Of a stretch of DNA of 64,000 bases, positions 25,889 through 35,143 are shown one piece after another. A program made the translations under genes and the position numbers. Under the pieces are notes generated by a model. It saw only the letters and a program-made list of their open reading frames with translations. It did no database searches and was not told the DNA's origin. The DNA lies in the NCBI GenBank assembly GCA_038326325.1, contig JBBQJW010000001.1, positions 62,001 to 126,000 of the forward strand, read 5' to 3'. Source of the DNA: UBA10324 sp038326325. GTDB lineage: Bacteria > Bacteroidota > Bacteroidia > Chitinophagales > UBA10324. How positions within the stretch are numbered: the stretch's first letter is position 1; each line of letters begins with the position of its first letter.

Positions 25889-27181
25889 ATGAAGTACGCA
25901 CCCATTCCCAACTCTCTCTTTATTGAAAACCGGAAAAAATTTGTCGCCCAACTGAAACCGAATTCCATCGCCGTGTTTCACAGCAACGACGAGATGCCGC
26001 GCAATGGAGACGGCGCGCATTACTTCCGTCAGAACTCAGATTTCTTCTGGCTCACAGGTATTGACCAGGAAGATTCCATGCTCATTTTATTTCCTGATTC
26101 ACCACGGCCGGAGCATCGCGAAATTTTACTCCTAAAAAAAACCAATGAAGTAATCGCTGTTTGGGAAGGACACAAATACACCACCGAAGAAGCGAGAACC
26201 GTATCCGGAATAAAAACAATCGTGTGGAACGACGAGTTTGATACGCTGCTGAATCTGCAAATGATTTATGCCGAAAATATTTACATCAACCTGAATGAAA
26301 ATGACCGTGCTGTTATAAAAGTACCGTACCGCGATTTGCGATTCGCGAACGAAATGAAATCAAGATTTCCGTTACACCACTATGAGCGCAGCGGCAGATT
26401 GATGACACAACTTCGTTCAATAAAAAGCGACGAAGAAGTAAAACTGATAAGTCATGCGTGTTCCATCACCGAAAAAACTTTTCGCCGAGTGATGAAAACC
26501 ATAAAGCCCGGAATGTTGGAGTATGAAGTGGAAGCGGAAATTATTCACGAGTTCATTCGCAACGGAGCAACAGGTCATGCTTACTATCCGATCATCGCGA
26601 GTGGCGGAAGCGCTTGTGTGTTACACTATGTAGAAAACAACAAACTCTGCAACGACGGAGATATGATTTTGCTTGACTTCGGTTGTGAGTACGCCAATTA
26701 CGCTTCTGATTTAACCCGAACTATTCCTGTGAACGGGAAATTCACTCCTCGCCAAAAAGAAATTTACAATGCTGTGTTGCGAGTGATGCGTCAGGCGATG
26801 AACATGCTTCGCCCTGGTACGATACTGAATGATTATAATAATGAAGTTGGAAAAATTATGGAAGGCGAATTGATTAAACTTGGTTTGCTCAACGCTGATG
26901 AAGTGAAGAAACAAAATCCCGACACGCCGCTTTATAAAAAATATTTCATGCACGGCACTTCTCACTTTATGGGATTGGATGTTCATGATTTAGGAAATCG
27001 TTTTGTGCCAATGAAAGCGGGAATGGTTTTCACCTGCGAGCCCGGCATTTATGTGCCGGAAGAAAATATAGGAATCAGAATTGAAAATGATATTCTCGTA
27101 TCTGATAAAGATCCGATTGACCTGATGGCGACAATTCCTATTGAAGTGGAAGAGATAGAACAACTCATGCAAATCCGATGA
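25889..27181 (+). CDS. pepP: Xaa-Pro aminopeptidase (aminopeptidase P, M24B)
   Basis: From the ATG at 25889 (MKYAPIPNSLF) there are 430 residues. The N-terminal creatinase-like domain (HYFRQNSDFFWLTGIDQ) is followed by the pita-bread catalytic fold. The metal ligands are visible: Asp in LLDFGCEYANYASDLTRT (two), His in HFMGLDVHDLG, Glu in CEPGIYVPEE and Glu in IRIENDILV. It cleaves N-terminal residues before proline. The ORF is open 17 codons further upstream, but that part has no family similarity. Its TGA overlaps the pssA start by 4 bp. Confidence 0.93.
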   Translation: MKYAPIPNSLFIENRKKFVAQLKPNSIAVFHSNDEMPRNGDGAHYFRQNSDFFWLTGIDQEDSMLILFPDSPRPEHREILLLKKTNEVIAVWEGHKYTTEEARTVSGIKTIVWNDEFDTLLNLQMIYAENIYINLNENDRAVIKVPYRDLRFANEMKSRFPLHHYERSGRLMTQLRSIKSDEEVKLISHACSITEKTFRRVMKTIKPGMLEYEVEAEIIHEFIRNGATGHAYYPIIASGGSACVLHYVENNKLCNDGDMILLDFGCEYANYASDLTRTIPVNGKFTPRQKEIYNAVLRVMRQAMNMLRPGTILNDYNNEVGKIMEGELIKLGLLNADEVKKQNPDTPLYKKYFMHGTSHFMGLDVHDLGNRFVPMKAGMVFTCEPGIYVPEENIGIRIENDILVSDKDPIDLMATIPIEVEEIEQLMQIR

Positions 27182-27960
27182 AACTCATCAAACAAATTCC
27201 GAACATGCTTACACTGCTCAATCTTGTTTTAGGTTGCGTTGGAATATTGTATGCATTCGATGAGCGATATTTTATTTTAACAAAAGCGCAGCACGGCATT
27301 TATCAGACTTACGAAATAAATAACCGACTCTTCACAAGTGGCTTCTGTATTTTACTTGCAGCTCTGATAGATTTCTTGGACGGCTTTGTTGCACGAGCAC
27401 TGAACGCGAAATCAGCAATCGGAAAACAATTAGACTCACTTGCCGATATGGTTACATTCGGAGTGTTGCCTTCTATAATTATTTATCAATTGCTTGAGCG
27501 TTCTTATTTTTTAGAATCAGGTTCGCTTTACACAAGCAAATTATTTTTGCTGCCTGCGTTATTAATTGCATGTGCTGCCTGCTGGCGATTAGCAAAATTT
27601 AATATTGACGAAAGACAGCACGAAAGTTTTGTCGGACTGCCTTCACCTGCTAATGCAATATTCATTGCCAGTCTTCCGCTTATTTATATTGGTAATGATT
27701 ATGGTTTAGGAAATCTGTTAATTAATAAATGGGTGTTGTATGGTTTGATAATTCTTTTTTCATGGCTTATGGTTTCAGAAATAAAAATGTTCTCACTGAA
27801 AGTGAAATCGCTTGGCTGGAAAGGAAATGAATTAAGGGTGATATTTATTTTACTTGCCTTACTTATGATTTTCTTTTTGCATTGGACAGGATTGGCTTTA
27901 AGCATCGTTCTTTACATTCTTCTTTCCATCATCAATTCTTTTTTAGCAAAACCTGAATAA
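27178..27960 (+). CDS. pssA: CDP-diacylglycerol-serine O-phosphatidyltransferase
   Basis: PssA makes phosphatidylserine, the precursor of phosphatidylethanolamine. The 260-residue integral membrane protein has the CDP-alcohol phosphotransferase signature D-x2-DG-x2-AR-x8-G-x3-D-x3-D in DFLDGFVARALNAKSAIGKQ and the following LDSLAD. It has about seven to eight hydrophobic helices. The start overlaps the upstream peptidase stop (ATGA), so the two are cotranslated. Confidence 0.93.
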   Translation: MKLIKQIPNMLTLLNLVLGCVGILYAFDERYFILTKAQHGIYQTYEINNRLFTSGFCILLAALIDFLDGFVARALNAKSAIGKQLDSLADMVTFGVLPSIIIYQLLERSYFLESGSLYTSKLFLLPALLIACAACWRLAKFNIDERQHESFVGLPSPANAIFIASLPLIYIGNDYGLGNLLINKWVLYGLIILFSWLMVSEIKMFSLKVKSLGWKGNELRVIFILLALLMIFFLHWTGLALSIVLYILLSIINSFLAKPE

Positions 27961-27989
27961 CATTTTAGAAAGTGTTACAGACCAGAATT

Positions 27990-28016
27990 ATCAAATCATC
28001 AAATTACCAAATCAAC
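27990..28016 (-). repeat. ATTTG-octamer repeat in the pssA-purS spacer
   Basis: Read on the minus strand it is a run of octamers ATTTGGTA, ATTTGATG, ATTTGATA. It belongs to the same family as the 29-bp arms at 7563 and 7974, and ends a few bases before the purS ATG. Confidence 0.6.
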
Positions 28017-28018
28017 TA

Positions 28019-28267
28019 ATGAAATACACAGCAGAAATTAATGTAATGCCTTTGAAAGAATTGCTTGACCCACAAGGAAAAGCAGTTGTGTCGGGGTTAA
28101 AAAACCTTGGCATCAACGAAGCGAAAGATGTGCGCATCGGTAAACATATCACTATTCAGATTGAAGCCGACAGCGAACAAATTGCGAAAGAGAAAGTTGA
28201 CATCGCTTGCAAGAAATTATTATCAAATCAGGTGATGGAATATTATGAGTTCTCGCTTCACTCATAA
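28019..28267 (+). CDS. purS: Phosphoribosylformylglycinamidine synthase subunit PurS
   Basis: This 82-residue small subunit of the PurLQS complex acts in purine synthesis and mediates ammonia channel assembly. KYTAEINVMPLKELLDPQGK and VRIGKHITIQIEAD are family signatures. No purL or purQ is adjacent here, so the subunits are scattered. Its 3' end overlaps the next start by 23 bp. Confidence 0.9.
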   Translation: MKYTAEINVMPLKELLDPQGKAVVSGLKNLGINEAKDVRIGKHITIQIEADSEQIAKEKVDIACKKLLSNQVMEYYEFSLHS

Positions 28268-29540
28268 ATTTTTAGTTGCATTATTTATAGTTACAGGTTT
28301 CTTCTGTAACAGTAATTGCAATGCCCAAGACAGCGCTTATGCACGGAAAATAATTGACACGCTCACCTCTACTTATTTTTTCGGAAGAGGATATGTAAAC
28401 AACGGTGATAATAAAGCCGCAGCATTTGTTGCTGATAAATTTTATGACTTCGGTGTAACAGGTTATCACGGGGGATATTTCCAGTCATTCGTGATGGATG
28501 TAAATACTTTCCCGGGAAAAATGTTGGTGCATATTGATGATAAAATTCTGAATGCCGGAAAAGATTATATCGTTTCAGCAGAGAGCAAGGGAAAGAAAGG
28601 AAAATTCAGTTTAGTAAAGATTGAATCCATCGCTTCGCAATCTGCAAATGGCGATTGGCAATTCGCTGAGTGTAACAGTAAAACTATTTTACTAATTGAC
28701 GACAGCACCAAAGTCGGAGGCGGATTAAAATCATTACTGAAATCAATCGACGAAAAAAAATGTTTCGGTGCTGCGGGATTTATCGAACTCAATTCCAACA
28801 AGCTCACAATGGATATGTCGATGGAAGTGAAAACTTATCTTCACCTAATTGTTTTGAAAAAAACATTTGATATAAACGCGAAAACAATTTCCGTCAATAT
28901 CGAAAACAAATTGCAACATGTTCAATCGCAGAATGTAGTTGGCTACTTACAAGGCACACGCAAACCTGATTCTTTAATAGTGTTGACTGCCCACTATGAC
29001 CATCTCGGCGGAATGGGTTCGCAGGTTTATTTTCCTGGTGCGAATGATAACGCGAGTGGAATTTCCATGTTGCTTTCATTGGCTCGTTATTATTCGTCAT
29101 TGAAAAACAGACCTGAATACACCATGGTTTTTATTGCTTTCGGAGGAGAAGAGGTCGGTTTAATCGGCTCACAATTTTTCGCCGCTTATCCATTAATCAG
29201 TTTAAATAAAATCCGGTTTCTAATTAACATGGATATTGTTGGAACAGGTGAAGAAGGGATTAAAGTCGTGAACGCAACCGAATACAAAACCGATTTTGAT
29301 CGTCTCGTAAAACTTAACGACGAAAATCATTTATTAAAAAGTGTGCAGCCACGAGGCAAAGCAGCTAACAGCGATCACTACCCATTTTCAGAAAAAGGTG
29401 TGCGATGTTTTTTTATTTACACTATGGGCGGCATTAGTGCTTATCACGATGTCTATGATATTTCTGCAACGCTTCCATTAAATAAATTTAACGATTTAGA
29501 AAAATTGTTGAAACTTTTTATTGAGAGTTGCATGAATTGA
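28245..29540 (+). CDS. Secreted M28-family zinc peptidase
   Basis: This 431-residue protein has a signal peptide (FLVALFIVTGFFCNSNCNAQ). The co-catalytic zinc ligands of M28 are visible: His in LTAHYDHLGG, Asp in GANDNASGIS, Glu-Glu in FGGEEVGLIG, Asp in NMDIVGTG and His in ISAYHDVYD. It probably trims peptides in the periplasm or outside. No CTD is present, so a periplasmic location is favoured. The start lies within purS; the fit of the signal peptide supports it. Confidence 0.9.
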   Translation: MSSRFTHKFLVALFIVTGFFCNSNCNAQDSAYARKIIDTLTSTYFFGRGYVNNGDNKAAAFVADKFYDFGVTGYHGGYFQSFVMDVNTFPGKMLVHIDDKILNAGKDYIVSAESKGKKGKFSLVKIESIASQSANGDWQFAECNSKTILLIDDSTKVGGGLKSLLKSIDEKKCFGAAGFIELNSNKLTMDMSMEVKTYLHLIVLKKTFDINAKTISVNIENKLQHVQSQNVVGYLQGTRKPDSLIVLTAHYDHLGGMGSQVYFPGANDNASGISMLLSLARYYSSLKNRPEYTMVFIAFGGEEVGLIGSQFFAAYPLISLNKIRFLINMDIVGTGEEGIKVVNATEYKTDFDRLVKLNDENHLLKSVQPRGKAANSDHYPFSEKGVRCFFIYTMGGISAYHDVYDISATLPLNKFNDLEKLLKLFIESCMN

Positions 29541-29541
29541 A

Positions 29542-29571
29542 AAAATGATTTTTTAAAAAAAATCATTTTGC
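29542..29571 (+). terminator. AT-rich hairpin after the M28 peptidase
   Basis: AAAATGATTTTTT and AAAAAATCATTTT form a near-perfect stem immediately after the stop codon. Confidence 0.55.
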
Positions 29572-29622
29572 AGTTTTCATAAAACTGTTACCTTGTTTCC
29601 CACAAACCAAAACCAAATTCAC

Positions 29623-32600
29623 ATGAGACACTTTAGTTTCCTCCTTACCGTTTTTCTGCTCATTAATTTCACTACCCAAGCCGCCAACAAAGTAACTGTT
29701 ACATCCGGCGCTTGGAACAATACAGCAGTGTGGGGCGGAGCACTTCCCGTTGCTGGCGATAACATTACAATCAGCGCAGGAAATACCGTTACACTCAACA
29801 TCACACCGCCAAGTGTGGTGATTGTGATTATCAACGGAACTTTAAGTTATGATGCAACCGGCACGGGAAGAGCACTGACTGTTACAGGTACGCTTACTGT
29901 TAGTGCCGGCGGAGTTTTCAATTGTGTTACACCCGGCTCTGCCACAACCCACACTTTAAATTACAACGGTACAACTTTCACTAACAATGGAATTTTTAAT
30001 ATGGTGAATGGAGCAAATGTTTGCAATGTAATTATTGGTGGCGGTGTGGCGCAAACAATCAACGGAAGCGGAACAACTTCTTTCAACAAATTAAGATTGC
30101 ATAATACTGGTGGAAAATTTTCAATTACATACGGCTCAGGATTTACAAGCGCTCTTTCTAATGTTACTTCTGTAAGAACAAGTTTCACAGTGGCTGATTC
30201 GCTGACTGTTACACGCGGCTTGTTGTTGTTGAATGGTCTCGATAACAGCACACTTACGCATACAGTTGGAAATCTTCGCATGGGTTCCGGTTCTTCAACT
30301 ATGACTTCTTCCATAAATATTACTGCGGGAACTGTTACAATTGATGTAAACACTGCACTCATTATGAATGATGCGAGTAATGCCGCAGAAACATTTACAG
30401 TAAATGGAATTTTTCAATCGCCAAACATGACGCAGAATAATTCTGCAATTGCAATGGCGATGTTAGGGCCAAATTCAAATGGCGGACCGAATAATAAAAC
30501 AGTTTGCAATTTTCTTGGCGATGTAAATATTCCTGACCTGATTGGATTTGTTGGAAACACGCGACTCTATACCGGCACTGACCCTAAGCGACCTGAAATA
30601 ACTTTTTCAGGAAATGTTTATCTGCAATACTTAAAGAGTCACACTATTGATATTCCATTAACCGGACAAGACATTGTAATCAAAACTTTTTTCTTTGGGT
30701 TGTTCGATTCAATCGGAGTTCATCCTGTAATTACTTTTAATGGAGGAACTGACGCATTGCCAAAAACATGGAATGTTCCATTCAATGTTTTTGATGCCCC
30801 CATTCAGAATTCAAATCCACCAATTGGAAGTCCAATCGTTGCACAGATTTCTGAGTCTGCTGCTGATTGGGTTGTGAATGGTGTTCGCGAAATTGTTAGC
30901 GGAAGTTCAATGGCAATTCATTCGAATGATACACTTAAAGTAAATGGAGAATTGATTATTGATAGCGGCGGCGAAGTTGCAGGTTCTGAAACTGAAACTG
31001 ATTCAACAGGGTTTGTTGCTACTGCCGGACCACTCCTTTTATTTGGAACTAATGGGGTTGTTAATGTTTTAAATACAGCACTCGGTTCCGGATTATTGTC
31101 AGAAGCTGTTAGCAATGTTGCATTTAAAAATCGAACAGCAGATTTTAACTGGAGTTTAAATGCTGTCAGTAGCTCTGGGAAAATTATTTACAGTTCCGCT
31201 ACCGCACAAAGTATTACTTCACGCACTTATAATAAATTGTTTTTCACCGGAGCTGGAACAAAATCAAGTTTAGGGAATGTAACGGTCAATGATTCACTGA
31301 GCGCTTCTTCAACACTTTCACTCAGCTCTTTTAATGTAACAACAAAGAAAAATGTAACTATTAATTCGGGTATTGGTGGTTCCGGAGGAATAATTTTTAA
31401 TGGAAATACGAATCAGAATATTTCCGGGTCAAGTACAAATTGGGAAAATCTTACTATCAATAATTCAATGGGTGTAACACTTCAAAGCGATGTAACAACA
31501 AACGCTGTTGTAATTTTTACTTCAGGAAAAGTGAATACTTCTTCTGCCGCAAAATTAATTCTGGGAACAAGTGGAAACCATGCAGGTTCAGGTTCGACAA
31601 GTTTTGTGAATGGCCCAATGAGTAAATCAACTGGAAGCACAACTGCATTTATATTTCCTGTTGGAAAAGGAAGCACATATCGTCCGCTTGAAATAACACC
31701 TCAATCAGGATCTCCAACAACATGGACAGGTGAATATTTTGCAAGTGCATATTCAAATACCAGTAGTGTTCAGTCACCAATAGTTTCAGTAAGTACTGCT
31801 GAATATTTTGTTTTGGACCGAAGTGGAGTTTCTCCTTCGAACGCAACAGTAAAATTAAACTGGGGAGCAGGTAGCGGATTCACTGATACACTTGGATTGC
31901 GAGTAGCAAGATGGAATGGTGCTGCATGGGAAAATGCAGGCAAGAGTGCATCAACCGGAGATGCTTCAGCTGGAAGTATTACATCAAATGTTGTTTCATC
32001 TTTCTCTCCGTTTACATTCGGAAGAGTTGCTACTAATACAATAACAACATTAAACACTAGTCAACCAGGTTATTGTCAAGGAACCTACATGGATGTACCT
32101 TTTACATCAACTGGCACCTATAATAGTGGTAATATTTATACAGTTCAACTTTCTGATTTAAATGGTTCATTTACTTCACCTATTTCAATTGGTTCAATTA
32201 ATTCAACTGCTAATAATGGAACTATTTTTTGTTTTACAGCATACACATTATTACCAGGAACTACCTATCGGATCCGTGTTATTAGTTCAAATCCTGCGAT
32301 TGTCGGAACTCCAACTATCTCAGATTTAATTATCTCTGGAATGCAAAATGCATCCATACTTGCTTCACCTGGTACAACCGTTTGCCCATCAGGTACTGTT
32401 ACACTCTCTCTAACTTCATCTTATTTTTCATATCATTGGAGTATTGGTTCAACAGAAACTTCAGTTTCGGTTGGGGCTGGTTTCAACTATAGTGTGGTTG
32501 TTTCAAATATTGATGGGTGTGTAGACACAGGATTTATTACTATCAATTCATCCCCTTGTGATGCCCCAACAAATGATACAGCCACAAACATTACCGGAAC

Positions 32601-33405
32601 AGGTGTAAAAATTTCATGGACAGGAAATGACTGCGCGGTGAAGTATCGAATTCAATATCGTGTAGTAGGTGTAACAGCGTGGACAACAAAAACTGTTGCC
32701 GCACCAACTTTGTTCAAAAGCTTAACAGGGTTGCTCAGCAGTACTAATTACGAATATCATGTTCGCACTGACTGTAACACTAATGGTTCAATTGCTTCCG
32801 CTTACACTGCGATTAAAACTTTCACCACACCATGTAATTGTGCGAAGCCAACGACCATTAATGTGTCAAATATTACTCAAACGGGAGCAAGCATTAACTG
32901 GGCAGGAAATACCTGCGCAGTAAAATATCGTTTACAATACCGTAAACAAGGAGTGACAGCATGGACAACCACAACTATTACAGCTCCCATTGTAACTAAA
33001 ACGCTAACTAATCTTTTAGCGAATACTACTTACGAATACCATTTGCGTAGCGATTGCAATGCAACAGGCTCCCTAAATTCAGGATTCACGACAACTCAAA
33101 CATTTACTACTGCATTGCGATTGGAAGATGTTGCTGCAAACATTTCTGCTTATGATTTATCTATTTTTCCGAATCCATCTGATGGCAATTTTTCTTTGCA
33201 TATTAATGCTGGTATAGAGGGAATTGGTGTTTTGAAATTTACCGATATTCTTGGTCGGGAAATTCTAAATTCATCTGTTACGCTCACGAATGGCGAGAAT
33301 ATTTTTAACTATTCATTGCACAATGTTTCATCAGGAATTTATTTTGTTGAATTGATTTCCGCCAATGGAGTAAATACCAAGAAACTGAGAATTTCAAATC
33401 AGTAA
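29623..33405 (+). CDS. Large surface/secreted T9SS cargo with two fibronectin type III domains
   Basis: I start at the ATG at 29623, which gives a clean signal peptide (MRHFSFLLTVFLLINFTTQA); about 1,260 residues. The N-terminal part (GAWNNTAVWGGALPVAGDNI) resembles the G8-type or 'autotransporter-like' beta-helix start common in such proteins. Long Thr/Ser/Asn/Gly-rich beta-helix repeats follow. Near residue 990-1165 two tandem FN3 modules are very alike (KISWTGNDCAVKYRIQYR / SINWAGNTCAVKYRLQYR), indicating a recent duplication. It ends in a type A sorting domain (DLSIFPNPSDGNFSLHI ... GIYFVELISANG). Likely an adhesin or matrix protein; the ligand is unknown. It carries about a dozen copies of the TGTAACA word, usually as Val-Thr codons. 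Confidence 0.87.
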   Translation: MRHFSFLLTVFLLINFTTQAANKVTVTSGAWNNTAVWGGALPVAGDNITISAGNTVTLNITPPSVVIVIINGTLSYDATGTGRALTVTGTLTVSAGGVFNCVTPGSATTHTLNYNGTTFTNNGIFNMVNGANVCNVIIGGGVAQTINGSGTTSFNKLRLHNTGGKFSITYGSGFTSALSNVTSVRTSFTVADSLTVTRGLLLLNGLDNSTLTHTVGNLRMGSGSSTMTSSINITAGTVTIDVNTALIMNDASNAAETFTVNGIFQSPNMTQNNSAIAMAMLGPNSNGGPNNKTVCNFLGDVNIPDLIGFVGNTRLYTGTDPKRPEITFSGNVYLQYLKSHTIDIPLTGQDIVIKTFFFGLFDSIGVHPVITFNGGTDALPKTWNVPFNVFDAPIQNSNPPIGSPIVAQISESAADWVVNGVREIVSGSSMAIHSNDTLKVNGELIIDSGGEVAGSETETDSTGFVATAGPLLLFGTNGVVNVLNTALGSGLLSEAVSNVAFKNRTADFNWSLNAVSSSGKIIYSSATAQSITSRTYNKLFFTGAGTKSSLGNVTVNDSLSASSTLSLSSFNVTTKKNVTINSGIGGSGGIIFNGNTNQNISGSSTNWENLTINNSMGVTLQSDVTTNAVVIFTSGKVNTSSAAKLILGTSGNHAGSGSTSFVNGPMSKSTGSTTAFIFPVGKGSTYRPLEITPQSGSPTTWTGEYFASAYSNTSSVQSPIVSVSTAEYFVLDRSGVSPSNATVKLNWGAGSGFTDTLGLRVARWNGAAWENAGKSASTGDASAGSITSNVVSSFSPFTFGRVATNTITTLNTSQPGYCQGTYMDVPFTSTGTYNSGNIYTVQLSDLNGSFTSPISIGSINSTANNGTIFCFTAYTLLPGTTYRIRVISSNPAIVGTPTISDLIISGMQNASILASPGTTVCPSGTVTLSLTSSYFSYHWSIGSTETSVSVGAGFNYSVVVSNIDGCVDTGFITINSSPCDAPTNDTATNITGTGVKISWTGNDCAVKYRIQYRVVGVTAWTTKTVAAPTLFKSLTGLLSSTNYEYHVRTDCNTNGSIASAYTAIKTFTTPCNCAKPTTINVSNITQTGASINWAGNTCAVKYRLQYRKQGVTAWTTTTITAPIVTKTLTNLLANTTYEYHLRSDCNATGSLNSGFTTTQTFTTALRLEDVAANISAYDLSIFPNPSDGNFSLHINAGIEGIGVLKFTDILGREILNSSVTLTNGENIFNYSLHNVSSGIYFVELISANGVNTKKLRISNQ

Positions 33406-33419
33406 TAATTTTTAAAATG

Positions 33420-33457
33420 AAAATCCTGTTTCACAAATTGCGAAACAGGATTTTTTA
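33420..33457. terminator. Bidirectional terminator between convergent genes
   Basis: AAAATCCTGTTTC pairs with GAAACAGGATTTT around a 9-base loop, with A-runs and T-runs outside on each strand. It serves the large cargo gene and the SprT-like gene, which face each other. Confidence 0.85.
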
Positions 33458-34075
33458 TTCCACCTTCTTCACTTCAGCAATCGGTGAAAACAAATACACC
33501 TGCTTACTTTGCACATTCACACAAGAATATCGCTTGCGCAATCTTTTTCCTTTTAAATATTTCCGTCCGTCGTGGGCAATAAATTCAAGGCCTTCTTCTA
33601 AATCTTCGAGGTGTAACACCGGTCGCTTATTATACCTCGCCAGAGTTTTTGTCAAAGGTAAATCGCCACAAGAACTTGCAGCAGGGTTCTGTAAATAATT
33701 TGCCAAAGCCTGAGCAACATCGCTTGGAAAAATTTCCCTTTCAAGCAATGGTTTCATTAAATACTTAAAAGAATTTTTCCATTCACTGCCATGCGATTGC
33801 ACTTTGTTACGAAATTCCAACCATGTAACTAAGTGCGCTACTTCATGAACAAAAGTGATGGTGAATGCAAAAGGGTTTAAAGTTCCATTCACAGTTATCA
33901 CATGCCCGCGCGAATAATCAGGCGAGCGATAGTCGCCCATCACAGTTTTCCTTGTTGGAGTTATAACTACTTTTATTTTATACTCATTAATCCAATGTAC
34001 AAGCAACGGCAAAATTTTTTCAGGAACAAAGGGCTGAAGTGTAACGGAAAGTCTATGCTTTAAATCAACACTCAT
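33455..34075 (-). CDS. SprT-like zinc metallopeptidase domain protein
   Basis: This 206-residue protein has the HExxH zinc motif in FVHEVAHLVTWLEFRNK, a downstream HGSEWKNSFK that typifies SprT-like proteins, and a long basic C-terminus. The eukaryotic relative Spartan degrades DNA-protein crosslinks; bacterial SprT-like proteins are little studied. Here it overlaps the upstream gene by 4 bp, so it shares an operon with the AtpI-like proteins. Confidence 0.85.
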   Translation of the reverse strand: MSVDLKHRLSVTLQPFVPEKILPLLVHWINEYKIKVVITPTRKTVMGDYRSPDYSRGHVITVNGTLNPFAFTITFVHEVAHLVTWLEFRNKVQSHGSEWKNSFKYLMKPLLEREIFPSDVAQALANYLQNPAASSCGDLPLTKTLARYNKRPVLHLEDLEEGLEFIAHDGRKYLKGKRLRKRYSCVNVQSKQVYLFSPIAEVKKVE

Positions 34076-34485
34076 TTTTCTTTGGTGGAATCAGTTGAAC
34101 TGATTTTTGTGTTAGACGATTTCGTTAGCTTCATCATTTCCACAACTTCTAAAATAGTGTAACAGCTATAGTCAACAAAAAAAGGAATGATGAAATAGGG
34201 TTTTGCGGGTTTAAAAAATATTGCATAAGCCACAACAAACAGAAGACTCAATAAAAGTTTAACAGTCATGCTTCCGGTAATTGCAGAAACAAATTTGTAA
34301 TTGTTTTTGCTGGTAATTCCATTTGATGCCCAAAAGAAAAGCACCGGACTAAGCATCGCATAAAAAAGAAAAATGGAAATTGTAAAAATTTCAAATGGCT
34401 GCATCTTAGCGAGACGACTAACCGAAACAGAAAACAAAGCCATAAAAAATGTAACGATGAAAAATTTTCTCCAATAAGATTTCAA
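34072..34485 (-). CDS. Four-helix membrane protein of the ATP-synthase-adjacent (AtpI-like) type
   Basis: The 137 residues have about four membrane helices (FFIVTFFMALFSVSVSRL, FTISIFLFYAMLSPVLFFW, LLLSLLFVVAYAIFFK, FIIPFFVDYSCYTILEVVEM) and a Ser/Thr/Lys tail. In Bacteroidota a similar protein lies between the AtpZ-like gene and atpB. Here atpB does not follow; a SprT-like gene does. Function is inferred only from position. Confidence 0.6.
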   Translation of the reverse strand: MKSYWRKFFIVTFFMALFSVSVSRLAKMQPFEIFTISIFLFYAMLSPVLFFWASNGITSKNNYKFVSAITGSMTVKLLLSLLFVVAYAIFFKPAKPYFIIPFFVDYSCYTILEVVEMMKLTKSSNTKISSTDSTKEK

Positions 34486-34490
34486 ACTAA

Positions 34491-34733
34491 TCAGGGTTTT
34501 AAAACTTCTTTAATAACAATATACAAACCTAACAAAACACCGCCGAAAGAAAACAAGGTTTTAAAAATGGGTAAATGAAGATTGAAAAAATTATCAGTAA
34601 AATATCCGGCAGCGAATCCAACTGTTACAGCAGCAATGAGCATAAATCCCAATCCTGAATAACGAGCATAAGCAGTGGAATCAAACGGCTTTTTTCTGAA
34701 GGTCTTGTTGCTGTTGGGGGTTGTGTTTTTCAT
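34491..34733 (-). CDS. AtpZ/AtpI family protein
   Basis: These 80 residues contain two membrane helices separated by a short loop (YSGLGFMLIAAVTVGFAAGY, TLFSFGGVLLGLYIVIKEV), the AtpZ layout. Such proteins assist ATP synthase assembly or Mg2+ supply. Its start overlaps the 3' end of the bactofilin gene by 53 bp in another frame. No internal ATG precedes the first helix, so the overlap is probably genuine. Confidence 0.8.
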   Translation of the reverse strand: MKNTTPNSNKTFRKKPFDSTAYARYSGLGFMLIAAVTVGFAAGYFTDNFFNLHLPIFKTLFSFGGVLLGLYIVIKEVLKP

Positions 34734-35130
34734 TTGGCTTAATTTCTTTCACACCCATACGACAAGTGCCGTTGAACTTTGCACCGGTTTCAACAATTAA
34801 TTTTCCGGTGGTAATATTTCCTTCAATGTATGAAGTTGATTTCAGAAAAAGCATTTCATCCACTTCAACAGTTCCGAAAATTTTTCCACTGATGTCTGCA
34901 TTGTCGCAAATAATATCGCCATCAACAGAACCGGTTGTTCCGATTACAATTTTTGCTTTTGATGTAACAGTTCCTTTCACCATTCCATCAATACGAATAT
35001 CGCCATCGCAAACAATTTCTCCTTCGATGGATGTTCCTTGGCCTATGATATTTACAGAGGAGGCAGAAGCAGATGATGGTGTGCTGTTGGTTTGCATCGG
35101 TTTGGTTTCCGGGGTTGATTTGTTAAACAT
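34681..35130 (-). CDS. Bactofilin family cytoskeletal protein
   Basis: The ATG at 35130 gives 149 residues. A short disordered N-terminus (KSTPETKPMQTN) is followed by the right-handed beta-helix of bactofilins, with its repeated G-x-[IV] rungs (GTSIEGEIVCDGDIRIDGMV, GTVTSKAKIVIGTTGSVDGD, ISGKIFGTVEVDEML). A basic, Q-rich tail ends it. The longer frame to 35244 is merely antisense to the peptidase end. It is encoded 13 bp downstream of an M23 peptidase, the classical bactofilin-peptidase pair that localises wall cleavage and shape. Confidence 0.92.
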   Translation of the reverse strand: MFNKSTPETKPMQTNSTPSSASASSVNIIGQGTSIEGEIVCDGDIRIDGMVKGTVTSKAKIVIGTTGSVDGDIICDNADISGKIFGTVEVDEMLFLKSTSYIEGNITTGKLIVETGAKFNGTCRMGVKEIKPNEKHNPQQQQDLQKKAV

Positions 35131-35143
35131 GACTTTAATTTTA

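Noticed and set aside
29961..30362. Open minus-strand frame of 133 codons inside the large cargo gene
   Set aside because: Antisense shadow of a repetitive Thr/Asn-rich coding region; no start context or recognisable protein features.
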